64,000 nt of DNA from Fibrobacterota bacterium (GCA_023412475.1 JAEYNR010000031.1:85635-149634); one strand, 5' to 3'; shown: positions 8,299 through 17,256, counted from the first letter of the stretch. Made by a program: numbers and translations. Notes: a model not told the origin generated them from the letters alone.

Positions 8299-9012
8299 TT
8301 AGATGTTTTCTATTGAGTCAATCAGTCTTTTAATAGCTCTGGAATAATCAGTAAACTTCGCTTTAAGCTCCGTAAAATTGCCGCTTTTTCTGAGATTATC
8401 TATGGCCTGTAAGGGTGTTCCATCAATCGAATAAGCGGATTCCAATGCGGGTAAGAGCTCTTTTCTGGCAGTAGGGATCAAAACGCCTTTGAGCTTGAGA
8501 AGAGCTCTGAAAACCGGCACAAATGCTTTCAGGGAAACTTCGGTGAGCTGAACAAGGCTTTTTTGGCTCTTACAGGCGTAAGTGTACTCATCTATCAAAT
8601 GAAGCCACTTCCCCTTAAGTTCGCGTTCCACCTGAAGTCTCAGATCACTGATTTGTGGAGATACTGAGTTAAAGATATCCTCTCCTGCCAGTACCACATG
8701 ATGCTCTTTCATCTCCATAAATTCCATAGGATAGGAATCACACGAGGAAGCGATGTATTCTTTATCCATAAAGAGAGGTTTGCTGAACCGTTTCTGAAAA
8801 AGCTTGAGCTGAATGTCGGCCGATTTGGAAATCAGCTCAATATCCATAGTTCTCAGAACAATGAGCAGGTTGATATCGGATTGCTGGGGGTCAAAGTCAG
8901 CTCCGGCTGCACTGCCATAAAGAATAATCGATACCAGATCCGATCCATAAAGAGATGTGTACTCGTGTACTGCTTTTTGTGCATATTCGATAGGGTTAAG
9001 AATAGGTTTCAT
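8299..9012 (-). CDS. Nucleotidyltransferase-fold protein
   Basis: 237 residues. The Tyr-Gly-Ser-Ala-Ala-Gly-x-Asp-Phe-x-x-x-x-Ser-Asp-Ile-Asn motif at about residues 32-48 is the polymerase-beta-type nucleotidyltransferase signature Gly-Ser...Asp-x-Asp, but with Asn in place of the second aspartate, so catalysis may be altered or lost. The remainder is mostly helical and resembles a substrate-binding helical domain. It sits 16-17 bases from both lemA and the TPM gene and is clearly co-transcribed with them. The target is unknown. Confidence 0.7.
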   Translation of the reverse strand: MKPILNPIEYAQKAVHEYTSLYGSDLVSIILYGSAAGADFDPQQSDINLLIVLRTMDIELISKSADIQLKLFQKRFSKPLFMDKEYIASSCDSYPMEFMEMKEHHVVLAGEDIFNSVSPQISDLRLQVERELKGKWLHLIDEYTYACKSQKSLVQLTEVSLKAFVPVFRALLKLKGVLIPTARKELLPALESAYSIDGTPLQAIDNLRKSGNFTELKAKFTDYSRAIKRLIDSIENI

Positions 9013-9029
9013 AAGAGTCTCTCTAATGT

Positions 9030-9791
9030 TTAAAATGAGCGGGAAGATCCCCCACCACCACTCATACCTCCACCAAATCCGCCAAACCCACCACCGCCAA
9101 ATCCACCACCAAAACCACCACGACCTCTGCCGCGGTTGCCAGACATGCTGGAAACCAACATCCAGAATAGAAGCGAGCGGCCAAAGCGGGTACTCAGTAA
9201 TAGTATTAAAACTATAAGTATTAAAATTATTTGAAACGGTGAAAGTTGGACTGCTTGCTCCTGATTAGCTCGTTGGTAGTTAGTGGCTGGTATAGATAAT
9301 GTGATCCCTTTTTCCTTTTCAACTTCTTTTGCCAGAGCCACTGATAGTGAGAGCATACCATTGGTATAATCTCCTTTTTTTAAGTAGGGAATACTGTAGT
9401 TGTCTAACAGGCGACCCGTTTTAGAATCATTGAGATAACCTTCTGCGCCATAACCGACCTCTATCCTGATTTTACGCGGATCCATTGATAACAAAATGAG
9501 CGCGCCCTCATCTTTGCCTTTAACACCGATTCCCCATTTCTCATATAATAATGAGGAATACTCTTCAATTGATTCTTCGCCGATAGAAGAAACGGTTGCT
9601 ATAACCAGTGCAAATTGAGCTTGTTGCCACAGAGACTGGCTGATTCTACTTAGTGCTGCTTCTGTCCTGGCATCAAGGATAGAGGCATAATCTGCTACCG
9701 GTCCCTGAGGTGGCGTTGGAATATTAGCCGAAAGGACTGGACAAACTGACAAAAGAAATAGTGCGAGAATTTTTCTGAACCCTGAAAACAT
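9030..9791 (-). CDS. TPM domain (YgcG/TLP18.3) membrane protein with Gly-rich tail
   Basis: 253 residues: a signal sequence (1-21), then a TPM domain (about 30-150) with Val-Ala-Asp-Tyr-Ala-Ser-Ile-Leu, Lys-Trp-Gly-Ile-Gly, Gly-Ala-Leu-Ile-Leu-Leu-Ser and Arg-Lys-Ile-Arg-Ile-Glu-Val-Gly-Tyr-Gly-Ala-Glu-Gly. A membrane helix lies near 180-200, followed by a Gly/Arg/Phe-rich tail ending Ser-Gly-Gly-Gly-Gly-Ser-Ser-Arg-Ser-Phe, typical of the family. TPM proteins are envelope proteins, often paired with LemA. It is the first gene of the tpm-nucleotidyltransferase-lemA operon. Confidence 0.9.
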   Translation of the reverse strand: MFSGFRKILALFLLSVCPVLSANIPTPPQGPVADYASILDARTEAALSRISQSLWQQAQFALVIATVSSIGEESIEEYSSLLYEKWGIGVKGKDEGALILLSMDPRKIRIEVGYGAEGYLNDSKTGRLLDNYSIPYLKKGDYTNGMLSLSVALAKEVEKEKGITLSIPATNYQRANQEQAVQLSPFQIILILIVLILLLSTRFGRSLLFWMLVSSMSGNRGRGRGGFGGGFGGGGFGGFGGGMSGGGGSSRSF

Positions 9792-9862
9792 AAGGGAAAT
9801 ATAATATGATTACTGGTTAATCTGCCATTATTTGGGCAAAGTAATTATCAATCAGGGTCAAT

Positions 9863-9890
9863 TCGCCATCGTTGTCGTGGTCGATATCGA
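9863..9890. repeat. Short dispersed motif, copy 2 (partner at 1749-1775)
   Basis: Read on the minus strand, this is CGATATCGAccACGACAACG followed by ATGGCG, matching 1749-1775 with few mismatches. It lies behind the TPM gene promoter side and beside a dispersed repeat at 9985-10125. Confidence 0.4.
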
Positions 9891-9984
9891 ATTAAAACAG
9901 AAAAGAGACTATGACGATAGCGATAATGATTGGCCAGAAGTTACTCTTTTTGAATGCATTTAAGCACATAAAAACCAATTCTTT

Positions 9985-10125
9985 AAAATAAGGATAAGCA
10001 CGAAATTCGAAAACCGAAATCCGAAAAAAGAGCAGGACAGGAAATGGCAATGAGGCCAAATTTGAAAAACACTCACCTCCTGTTTCGGAATTAGGCTTTG
10101 TGTTTTGGAATTTCTTCCTGTCAGA
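9985..10125 (-). repeat. Dispersed intergenic repeat A, copy 1
   Basis: On the minus strand this reads: AAATTCCAAAAC, CCTAATTCCGAAACAGG, GTGAGTGTTT, then TTTTCGAATTTCGTGCTTAT. The same order of blocks recurs at 31935-32105, 49300-49490 and 53700-53835. It is non-coding; an apparent open frame over it has no protein-like composition. Confidence 0.6.
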
Positions 10126-10167
10126 TAGCCGAGTAGGTACAAGGAGTTTAGGACATTGGTACATACA

Positions 10168-10546
10168 TTATTCAATTCTTCTTATTTCTTCAAGAATTTC
10201 CATTGGCAAGCCTGTTGTTTTTTGAACCTCCTGGGTTTCCATTCCCTGTAGAAATTGTTTTCGCGCTAAATCAATTTTTTCTCTCATTTCCATTAATATT
10301 TTTATTGACAGGCTGGAATGTGATGCTGGGAGTCTTCCAACTGTGCAATTAAAACCAGATCGGAAAGCCGCTCTGCTCATTTACCGAATCGTTCTGAAAA
10401 AGTTCTATCGTCTTAATATCGATTCGATAACTTATCAGATATATAAGATATTCAGTATAAAGACTGCGCAGAATACCTTTTCTGCTAAAAAACTCCTTGA
10501 AAAATCTATCATACGGGTTTTTGATCTTTGTATTCATACCACTCAA
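10168..10546 (-). pseudogene. Rpn-family (PD-(D/E)XK) recombinase remnant
   Basis: Two minus-strand fragments in different frames. The first (10349-10546) starts with Lys-Asn-Pro-Tyr-Asp-Arg-Phe-Phe-Lys-Glu-Phe-Phe-Ser-Arg-Lys, the typical N-terminus of Rpn/transposase-31-type nucleases, and continues into the Ile-Asp-Ile-Lys-Thr-Ile-Glu-Leu region. The second (10168-10300) ends with Thr-Thr-Gly-Leu-Pro-Met-Glu-Ile-Leu-Glu-Glu-Ile-Arg, the usual C-terminal helix-turn. The catalytic core of roughly 200 residues between them is missing, so this is a deletion remnant. Confidence 0.6.
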
Positions 10547-10561
10547 CCGGTTTTAAATTAA

Positions 10562-11431
10562 CAGTTTTGGGAGTGAACTGCTAAAAGCAAAAATGAAGCC
10601 ACTTTCCTGTAAAAAATGCTGCTTGGATGGATTCTATGTTCATTAAGAAATACGAAGCAAAGCGTTATGGCGAGTGATGCTGCTCCCGGGGGGGGCTAAA
10701 AAACTGCATCAAGTTAAACGCATTGAAGGTGCGGGATAATTCCATAGTTAATAACGAACATAGTATCACGAATATCGAAGTCTATGAGATCTTAACCTCC
10801 TAACCTCTGAACCCGGTTTAGCTTCGAACATTCTTTTAAACAATCATACTGTGAAAAACGTATGATTAGTGCAATATCTGCCGGAGAAAACTTCTGGTAT
10901 TGAGTTTGCCTCTCTCTGGATGAAGCTAAAAAGAGATCACTTTACAACTAATGTCAGTTGGGGACGGAAAACAAGCGATTGTTTCAATTCCTCAGGCCAT
11001 GATTAATGCTCTAAAGAGGATTAGGATGTACCGATACGTTTTCAAAAAATCTGGCGACACTTTTGCCAGAAATCATTTTTTCACTATAGCAGTAACGATC
11101 CTTCCCTGCTGATTTTATTTTTAATTGGTATCCGACAGTGTACATCAAAAAACGGCTCGTGAAGCTATCATTAAAAAACGAAGGTAAGGCTTGGGGGGGG
11201 GGGCAGTTGCTCTGGTATCGTGAGATGGAGCAATTAAGCAAAAAGAATTTTTTTCAACTTCTTTTAAACATATACTATTCATTTGCTCTGTTGCTTAAAT
11301 ATTTTTAAGAGCGGACAAAAGTGTTAAACTGCTCTGTAACATTCCCGTCAAATCAATTTGTCCAATAATATGTTGTGGAGCAGAAGTGCGCGCAGCAGAA
11401 TTTTTTAATCATGTAAGGAGAGTCTACCATT
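10562..11431. other. Long spacer without a recognisable gene
   Basis: About 870 bases. It holds only short broken frames on both strands, a run of eight G (near 10687) and a run of ten G (near 11195). It may be decayed coding DNA, but I could not identify any family. The promoter of nfnAB must lie in its right part; no clear consensus was seen. Confidence 0.4.
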
Positions 11432-12268
11432 ATGGCAGACATTTTAAAAAAGGAACAGCTTTCTGCACAGGTTTATCGTTATCGGATATCAGCACCCCGA
11501 ATTGCCCGCAAAAGAAAAGCAGGTCAATTTGTGATTCTGAGACCGGTTCAGGACAGTGAGCGTATTCCCCTGACCATTGTCAATTCAGACCCGGATGCCG
11601 GGTGGATAGAGATAATTTTTCAGGTAGTTGGAAAAACCACTATGATACTTTCAGAAGCTGCTGTAGGGGATTCGATTTTAGATCTGGCAGGGCCTCTGGG
11701 TAATCCTACACATATTGAAAAATTCGGAAAAGTTCTCTGCATTGGGGGCGGGGTGGGTGTAGCTCCGCTTTATCCTATTATTAAAGCTCTTCACCAGTCT
11801 GGCAACCAGGTGGTTTCTATCATCGGTGCCCGTTCCAAAGATCTGATCATTCTTGAACAGGAGATAAAGAGAGTATCGGATTCTGCTTTTATCACCACCG
11901 ATGATGGATCCTACGGGAAGAAGGGTTTTGTTTCTGATGTCTTTAACGAGTTCAGAGCTTCAGGTCAGAACTTTGATGCTGCATTTGTGATTGGTCCTGT
12001 CATGATGATGAAAGTGACCACTTCTCTTACAACTGCTGCAAAAATCAAAACGTATGCATCGCTTAACCCAATCATGATTGATGGCACTGGCATGTGTGGA
12101 GGATGCAGGGTGACAGTGTTCAATCAGACAAAATTCGCCTGCGTCGATGGACCAGAATTTGATGCCTCAGGGATCGACTGGGATGAACTGATCATCAGGC
12201 TTAACAGTTATCGTATGTTTGAAACTAAAGCTCGTGAAAACCATAAATGTAGAATGGAAAGTGTTTGA
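11432..12268 (+). CDS. nfnA: NADH-dependent reduced ferredoxin:NADP+ oxidoreductase, small (FAD/[2Fe-2S]) subunit
   Basis: 278 residues of the ferredoxin-NADP reductase fold. The FAD-binding Arg-Ile-Pro-Leu-Thr-Ile is at 44-49 and the nucleotide loop Gly-Gly-Gly-Val-Gly-Val-Ala-Pro at 105-112. Near the C-terminus are Asp217-Gly-Thr-Gly-Met-Cys222-Gly-Gly-Cys225 and Cys237-Val-Asp-Gly; in characterised NfnA one Asp and three Cys hold the [2Fe-2S] cluster. With NfnB it performs electron bifurcation between NADPH, ferredoxin and NAD, balancing redox in anaerobes. AAGGAG precedes the ATG. It is followed within four bases by nfnB. The older label is sulfide dehydrogenase subunit beta. Confidence 0.92.
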   Translation: MADILKKEQLSAQVYRYRISAPRIARKRKAGQFVILRPVQDSERIPLTIVNSDPDAGWIEIIFQVVGKTTMILSEAAVGDSILDLAGPLGNPTHIEKFGKVLCIGGGVGVAPLYPIIKALHQSGNQVVSIIGARSKDLIILEQEIKRVSDSAFITTDDGSYGKKGFVSDVFNEFRASGQNFDAAFVIGPVMMMKVTTSLTTAAKIKTYASLNPIMIDGTGMCGGCRVTVFNQTKFACVDGPEFDASGIDWDELIIRLNSYRMFETKARENHKCRMESV

Positions 12269-12271
12269 TGT

Positions 12272-13675
12272 ATGGCTGTGGAAATGGAAAAACAACTTCG
12301 TTTTCAGCGTACTGTGATGCGTGAACAGGACCCTGTTGAACGTGGCCGCAATTTTAAAGAAGTTCCATACGGTTACTCTGAGCAGGAAGCTATTACTGAG
12401 GCCAAGCGGTGTCTGCAATGCAAAAAACCGCTTTGCGTGCAGGGATGTCCGGTAAATGTCAAAATTCCTGAATTTATCGCTCTTATTGCAGAAGGCAAAT
12501 TTATAGAAGCAGCGAAGAAAATTAAAGAAACCAATGCATTACCAGCTATTTGCGGAAGGGTTTGCCCCCAGGAGGATCAGTGTGAGATCCGATGTATCCT
12601 TGGCAAAAGAGGCGACGCGGTTGCAATTGGCAATCTGGAAAGATTTGCTGCAGATTACGAGAGAGAACTGGGCAATGTAGAGATTCCACAGGTAAAGCCT
12701 TTCAATGGGAAAAAAGTGGCTGTAATTGGTTCGGGTCCCTCAGGGCTTACATGTGCCGGTGAGCTGGTCAAAGAGGGGTTCGGGGTGACAATCTTTGAAG
12801 CACTTCATGAGGCTGGCGGGGTTCTGGTGTATGGAATTCCTGAGTTCAGGCTTCCTAAAGCAATTGTCAAAACTGAGATTGAATACCTCCAAAGACTTGG
12901 GGTCAATGTCGAGAAGAATTTTGTTGCAGGAAAAACTGCAACTATCGATGAGCTGTTAAACGAAGAGGGCTTTGATGCGGTTTTTGTGGGTTCAGGAGCC
13001 GGATTGCCTGCATTCATGAATGTAAAGGGCGAAAACCATATCGGTGTATATTCGGCAAATGAGTATCTTACCCGCAGTAATCTGATGAGGGCTTACGAAA
13101 ATCAGGCTCAGACTCCGGTGATGAAAGGGAAGAGGGCTGTAACAGTTGGTGGTGGAAATGTGGCTATGGATGCTGCACGGACTGCTTTGCGATTAGGTGC
13201 AGAAAAGTCGATGATTGTTTACCGGCGCAGTGAAGCCGAAATGCCAGCGCGAAAAGCAGAAATCCACCATGCAAAGCAGGAGGGGATAGAGTTCAATCTG
13301 CTTTGTAATCCTCTGGAAATCTACGCTGACAAGCAGGGGTTTGTAACCGGGATTCGTTGTGTGCGCATGGAGCTTGCAGAACCGGATGCTTCAGGACGTC
13401 GTAGCCCGGTGGCAATTCCTGGAAGTGAATTTGACATTCCCTGTGATGTGGTGATTATTGCCATCGGCAACAGTCCCAATCCTCTGATCCCTTCAACGAC
13501 TTCTGAAATCGAGGTCACAAAACATGGGACTATAGTTGCAGACAAGGAGAGCGGCCGAACCACCAAAAAAAAGGTCTATGCTGGTGGGGACATTGTTACC
13601 GGGGCTGCAACGGTCATCTTAGCCATGGGTGCAGGGAAGTCGGCTGCAAGAAGTATTATAGAAGATTTAAGGTGA
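12272..13675 (+). CDS. nfnB: NADH-dependent reduced ferredoxin:NADP+ oxidoreductase, large subunit (GltD-like)
   Basis: 467 residues. Two cysteine groups in the N-terminal ferredoxin-like domain (Cys47, 50, 55, 59 and Cys94, 98, 104, 108) match two [4Fe-4S] sites. A Gly-Ser-Gly-Pro-Ser-Gly-Leu loop near 153 binds FAD, Gly-Gly-Gly-Asn-Val-Ala-Met-Asp near 293 binds NADPH, and Ala-Gly-Gly-Asp-Ile-Val-Thr-Gly-Ala lies near the end. It is often misannotated as glutamate synthase small subunit; the adjacent nfnA and absence of a gltB large subunit point to NfnB, the NADPH-oxidising bifurcating subunit. Translation is probably coupled to nfnA. A strong terminator overlaps its stop codon. Confidence 0.93.
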   Translation: MAVEMEKQLRFQRTVMREQDPVERGRNFKEVPYGYSEQEAITEAKRCLQCKKPLCVQGCPVNVKIPEFIALIAEGKFIEAAKKIKETNALPAICGRVCPQEDQCEIRCILGKRGDAVAIGNLERFAADYERELGNVEIPQVKPFNGKKVAVIGSGPSGLTCAGELVKEGFGVTIFEALHEAGGVLVYGIPEFRLPKAIVKTEIEYLQRLGVNVEKNFVAGKTATIDELLNEEGFDAVFVGSGAGLPAFMNVKGENHIGVYSANEYLTRSNLMRAYENQAQTPVMKGKRAVTVGGGNVAMDAARTALRLGAEKSMIVYRRSEAEMPARKAEIHHAKQEGIEFNLLCNPLEIYADKQGFVTGIRCVRMELAEPDASGRRSPVAIPGSEFDIPCDVVIIAIGNSPNPLIPSTTSEIEVTKHGTIVADKESGRTTKKKVYAGGDIVTGAATVILAMGAGKSAARSIIEDLR

Positions 13676-13700
13676 GGAGAATATTATCCTCACCTTTTTA
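13670..13700 (+). terminator. Rho-independent terminator of nfnAB
   Basis: GGTGAGGA pairs with TCCTCACC around a 7-base AT-rich loop and is followed directly by TTTTTAT. The 5' arm includes the nfnB stop codon. Confidence 0.88.
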
Positions 13701-13813
13701 TCTAACAGGGTGAGGCTGGTAAAGCTATTAAGGATTTGCTATTGTGTGACTGAAAGAATCTCAGTTTCACCTTTTGGTAGAAAAGCACCAGTTTTTATGT
13801 TTCCCCCCAACCA

Positions 13814-13905
13814 CTGAATTACAGAGATGGTATCTCTGAATTACAAGATGGCATCTCGTCTCGGAATTACAGAATGGCATCTCGGAATTACATAAAATGG
13901 TATCT
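13814..13905. repeat. Degenerate tandem repeat, four copies of about 21-26 bases
   Basis: GAATTACA starts at 13816, 13838, 13864 and 13885 (the last two GAATTAC), each followed by an ATGG(T/C)ATCT block. Spacing is 22, 26 and 21 bases. It lies in the 323-base spacer between the convergent nfnB and P-type ATPase genes; nothing else was seen in that spacer. Confidence 0.7.
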
Positions 13906-13998
13906 TCGTTTATGTTTGATAACTTCTAAGTTTCAGGCGATTGAATTTGTTTTACGGGGCCCCACTCTCTTTCTGGTGAGTTAACCCGACTCGCTTTC

Positions 13999-16900
13999 TC
14001 AGGCGGTCTTCAAATGCATCTTTTTCTTCCGTCTCTGAGACTCCCACTGTTTCTGAAAAGCATACTTCCTAAATTCTTCAATTAAAAAAATGACCGTCGC
14101 AAACAGAAAAAGAATAGCCCAGTCCAGTATTCCTAATCCAGTGGTATTAAAAATTCTCTGAAAGTAGGGGATGTAGATTAAGGCTGCAGTAAAAACAATC
14201 GAGAAACCTATTCCCCAAAAGATCAATTTATTACTGAAAAAACCCAATTGGAAAGTTGTCTTAGTTTCACTTCTTGTGGTTAGAAGGTTGGCAAACTGAA
14301 GAACAACGATCCCTACAAATACTATAGTTGTGGCTTCAAGATGAAGAGGGTTGGTGAACGAGAGTGCGTCCGTTTCAAGCTGCATCCCCGGTTTCCATCC
14401 ACCCCGGAAAAGAACCCAGAAATAAGCAATCAGAATGAAAATGGAATTTAAAAAGCCCAGCCAGGCATATCCCCGAAGTAGTACGTGTTTATCTATCAAC
14501 CCTTTTGATTTAGGACGTGGTGGTAATTTCATTATACCTTTTTCCGGGTTCTCGATTCCAAGTGCCAGAGCAGGTAAAGTTTCTGTTCCAAGGTCGATTG
14601 CCAGAATCTGCAGAGGTGTTATGGGAACCGGAGTACGGAAAATCGCAAACACTGCAAGTGGAACAACTTCAGGGACCAGGTGGGCAAAAATGTAGGTGAT
14701 AAATTTACGGATGTTCTCAAAAACGGCTCGTCCTTCTTCGATACCGGCCACGATACTGGCGAAATTATCATCTGAAAGGATCATGTCTGAAGCTTCTTTG
14801 GCGACATCGGTTCCTCGGATACCCATAGCAATTCCGATATCCGCTCTTTTAAGTGCCGGAGCATCGTTGACACCATCACCGGTAACTGCAACGGTATTGC
14901 CCATATTTTTAAAAGCTTTTACGATACGGAATTTGTGCTCAGGATTAACTCTGGCAAACACTACTTCATTTTTGAGTTCTTCGATCAACTTGTCATCAGA
15001 CATGGCTGCCAGGGTGGTTCCAGTAATCACCTTGGCATTTTCTGAAGTGACAATTCCCACCTGACGGGCAATAGACAGAGCGGTTACTTCGTAATCGCCG
15101 GTTATCATGACAACCCGAATCCCGGCATCTCTGCAAAGTGAAATTGCCCCTTCAACCTCCGGTCTTGGCGGATCGTACATGGCGGTGATTCCAATGAGAG
15201 TCAGATCCCGTTCTACATCTTCATTTGTAATATTTTTCAGATCTGTCCCATCTTCGATATCTCTATAGGCTAGGGCCAGGACCCGCAAACCATCCCGTGC
15301 CATGGAATCTATAACCCTTGCGATCTCTTTTCTGTGATTTTCATTTATGGGAATTGGTTGTTGATTGATCATTATTCTGGTAGACAAGGAGAGCATCTCT
15401 TTAGGAGAGCCTTTTACAAATGCCCTATTGATACCTTCCGGAAGTGCATGAATTGAGCTCATCCGTTTTCGTATAGATTCAAATGGAAATCGCTTCAGCA
15501 GAGGATAAGCCTCTCTTTGGACAGAAACAGAATGGTTCGCTTTACCGGCTAATACCAGCAGTGCACCTTCTGTTGGATCACCTGAAATTGACCAGAAGCG
15601 TTTGTCTTCCGAAGGGGGAAAAAGGTTGGCTGTACTGCATAAAATAGACACGTTTGCTAAAAGAGAGAAATCGGTTCTGTTGTGAAAGTCTGCGGGTATT
15701 TTTGCTTTATTGCTACTCCAGAGAAACTCACCTGAGGGTTCATAGCTGGATCCGCTGACCTCCACCACTTTATTGTCTATCCAGACTTTGCTTACACTTG
15801 TCTGATTAGTGGTCAAGGTTCCGGTTTTGTCTGTACAAATAACATTAGTTGACCCGAGAGTTTCAACAGACGAGAGCTTCTTTATCAGCACATTTCTTTT
15901 AGACATTCGCTGTACAGCCACCGCTAATGCCAGTGTAACTGTAGGTAAGAGACCCTCTGGGATGTTACCTAATACAATACCAAGGGCAAAAAGAACAGAT
16001 GCAGCGACTGAGAGCTGTGCTACCCACACTCCAACAGCCAGAAACAGTATTCCAAGAGCAATGGCTACGATCGCGATTATTTTTGTGAGTTTGTTTATCT
16101 CTTTTTGCAAAGGGCTGAGTTCTTCTTTGACAGATTGAGTCAGGGTGGCGATTTTTCCGATTTCTGTGGACATACCGGTTGCAATTATTACAGCAGAACC
16201 GTTGCCGGAAACTACGCTGGTACCGGCAAATACAAGGTTTGGCATCTCGGTCCACACAAACTCTTCAGAGTGATGAAACATATCGGATGTCTTGTAGCCC
16301 GGCCTGGATTCACCAGAGAAAACGCTGTTATCGACTCTTAGTTCATGGGTGGAAATCAAGCGTGCATCTGCAGGAATATTGTCCCCTTCATCGAAAATGA
16401 CTACATCACCCGGGACTACTTCAGAGCTGAATATTTTTTCCTCTTTACCATTTCTAATTACTCTGGCAAAACTTGGAATCAGGCCTCGTAAAGCTTCAAT
16501 AGCTTTTTCTGCTTTGAATTCCTGCCAGAAACTAAACAGTGCATTGACTGCTATTACCAGAATAATTGCCCATCCGATTGTGGGGAGATCGATAGCAAAT
16601 GCCAAAGCGCTTCCTGCCCACAATAAAAGAGCAAGCAGGTTTGTGAAATTATGAACAAACTTACTAACCAGAGAGGGTCCTTTTTTCTGCCTTAGAAGAT
16701 TCGGGCCGTACTCTTTTATTCTGCTGGAGGCTTCTTCTTCAGTAATTCCATCTATTCCGGTTCCAAGTTCCTGGAGCACCTGTCCAACAGTCAAAGAGAT
16801 GTAGCTTTCCTTTTCAGACCGTTGCAGAAGCATTATCTGGAAAAGCTCCTGGTTGTCATGTGCATCAATCAACCTTTTTACCAGGTTTGGATTTTTTATT

Positions 16901-17256
16901 ATTTGACTGATTCTGGATAAGACCTTCAGATGGGTGGCCGTTTCGGAAAGAGGGGTTATAAAAAGGAAGATAAGGTGAACTGGTTTTTTGTCAACCGACT
17001 GAAAATCGATTCCCTTTTTGGATACACCGATAAAAAAATAAACATCTGTAATATCTTCGAGCCTGGCATGTGGAATTGCACAGCCATCACCTACACCAGT
17101 GCTGCTTTGATTTTCGCGTTCTACAATTTTATTCAGTGCAATGTTTTTATGCTTAATATGAAACTTGGAGACAATCTCTTTAAAAGCACCTTCTTTGGTT
17201 TCTGCCTTTATGTCCGTACTCAGAAGTGTCGGTTTCACAATAGATGAAAATTTCAT
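13999..17256 (-). CDS. P-type cation ATPase with fused N-terminal PTS EIIA domain
   Basis: 1085 residues from the ATG at 17256, chosen because GGAG lies six bases upstream; an open extension reaches 17364. Residues 1-150 form a PTS EIIA type 2 (PtsN-like) domain with Gly-Asp-Gly-Cys-Ala-Ile-Pro-His63-Ala-Arg, the phospho-acceptor histidine. From about 160 follows a complete P-type II ATPase: an N-terminal cation ATPase domain, Ser-Gly-Glu-Ser (actuator), Ile-Pro-Glu-Gly-Leu in M4, Asp476-Lys-Thr-Gly-Thr, Thr-Gly-Asp, and Gly-Asp-Gly-Val-Asn-Asp-Ala-Pro. M5-M6 read Pro-Glu-Val-Val-Pro and Asp-Leu-Gly-Thr-Glu-x-x-Pro-Ala, nearer to Na,K-ATPase than to Ca pumps. Pump activity is presumably tuned by phosphotransfer; the ion is not certain. 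Confidence 0.9.
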   Translation of the reverse strand: MKFSSIVKPTLLSTDIKAETKEGAFKEIVSKFHIKHKNIALNKIVERENQSSTGVGDGCAIPHARLEDITDVYFFIGVSKKGIDFQSVDKKPVHLIFLFITPLSETATHLKVLSRISQIIKNPNLVKRLIDAHDNQELFQIMLLQRSEKESYISLTVGQVLQELGTGIDGITEEEASSRIKEYGPNLLRQKKGPSLVSKFVHNFTNLLALLLWAGSALAFAIDLPTIGWAIILVIAVNALFSFWQEFKAEKAIEALRGLIPSFARVIRNGKEEKIFSSEVVPGDVVIFDEGDNIPADARLISTHELRVDNSVFSGESRPGYKTSDMFHHSEEFVWTEMPNLVFAGTSVVSGNGSAVIIATGMSTEIGKIATLTQSVKEELSPLQKEINKLTKIIAIVAIALGILFLAVGVWVAQLSVAASVLFALGIVLGNIPEGLLPTVTLALAVAVQRMSKRNVLIKKLSSVETLGSTNVICTDKTGTLTTNQTSVSKVWIDNKVVEVSGSSYEPSGEFLWSSNKAKIPADFHNRTDFSLLANVSILCSTANLFPPSEDKRFWSISGDPTEGALLVLAGKANHSVSVQREAYPLLKRFPFESIRKRMSSIHALPEGINRAFVKGSPKEMLSLSTRIMINQQPIPINENHRKEIARVIDSMARDGLRVLALAYRDIEDGTDLKNITNEDVERDLTLIGITAMYDPPRPEVEGAISLCRDAGIRVVMITGDYEVTALSIARQVGIVTSENAKVITGTTLAAMSDDKLIEELKNEVVFARVNPEHKFRIVKAFKNMGNTVAVTGDGVNDAPALKRADIGIAMGIRGTDVAKEASDMILSDDNFASIVAGIEEGRAVFENIRKFITYIFAHLVPEVVPLAVFAIFRTPVPITPLQILAIDLGTETLPALALGIENPEKGIMKLPPRPKSKGLIDKHVLLRGYAWLGFLNSIFILIAYFWVLFRGGWKPGMQLETDALSFTNPLHLEATTIVFVGIVVLQFANLLTTRSETKTTFQLGFFSNKLIFWGIGFSIVFTAALIYIPYFQRIFNTTGLGILDWAILFLFATVIFLIEEFRKYAFQKQWESQRRKKKMHLKTA

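Noticed and set aside
8957..9217. Plus-strand frame rich in His/Gln over the TPM gene
   Set aside because: It is the antisense of the Gly-rich tail of the TPM protein, which has a clear family assignment.
9892..10164. Minus-strand frame with a hydrophobic end
   Set aside because: It covers dispersed repeat A; the same repeat elsewhere does not keep this frame.
12272..13675. Annotation as glutamate synthase small subunit
   Set aside because: The adjacent nfnA and lack of a large subunit favour NfnB.
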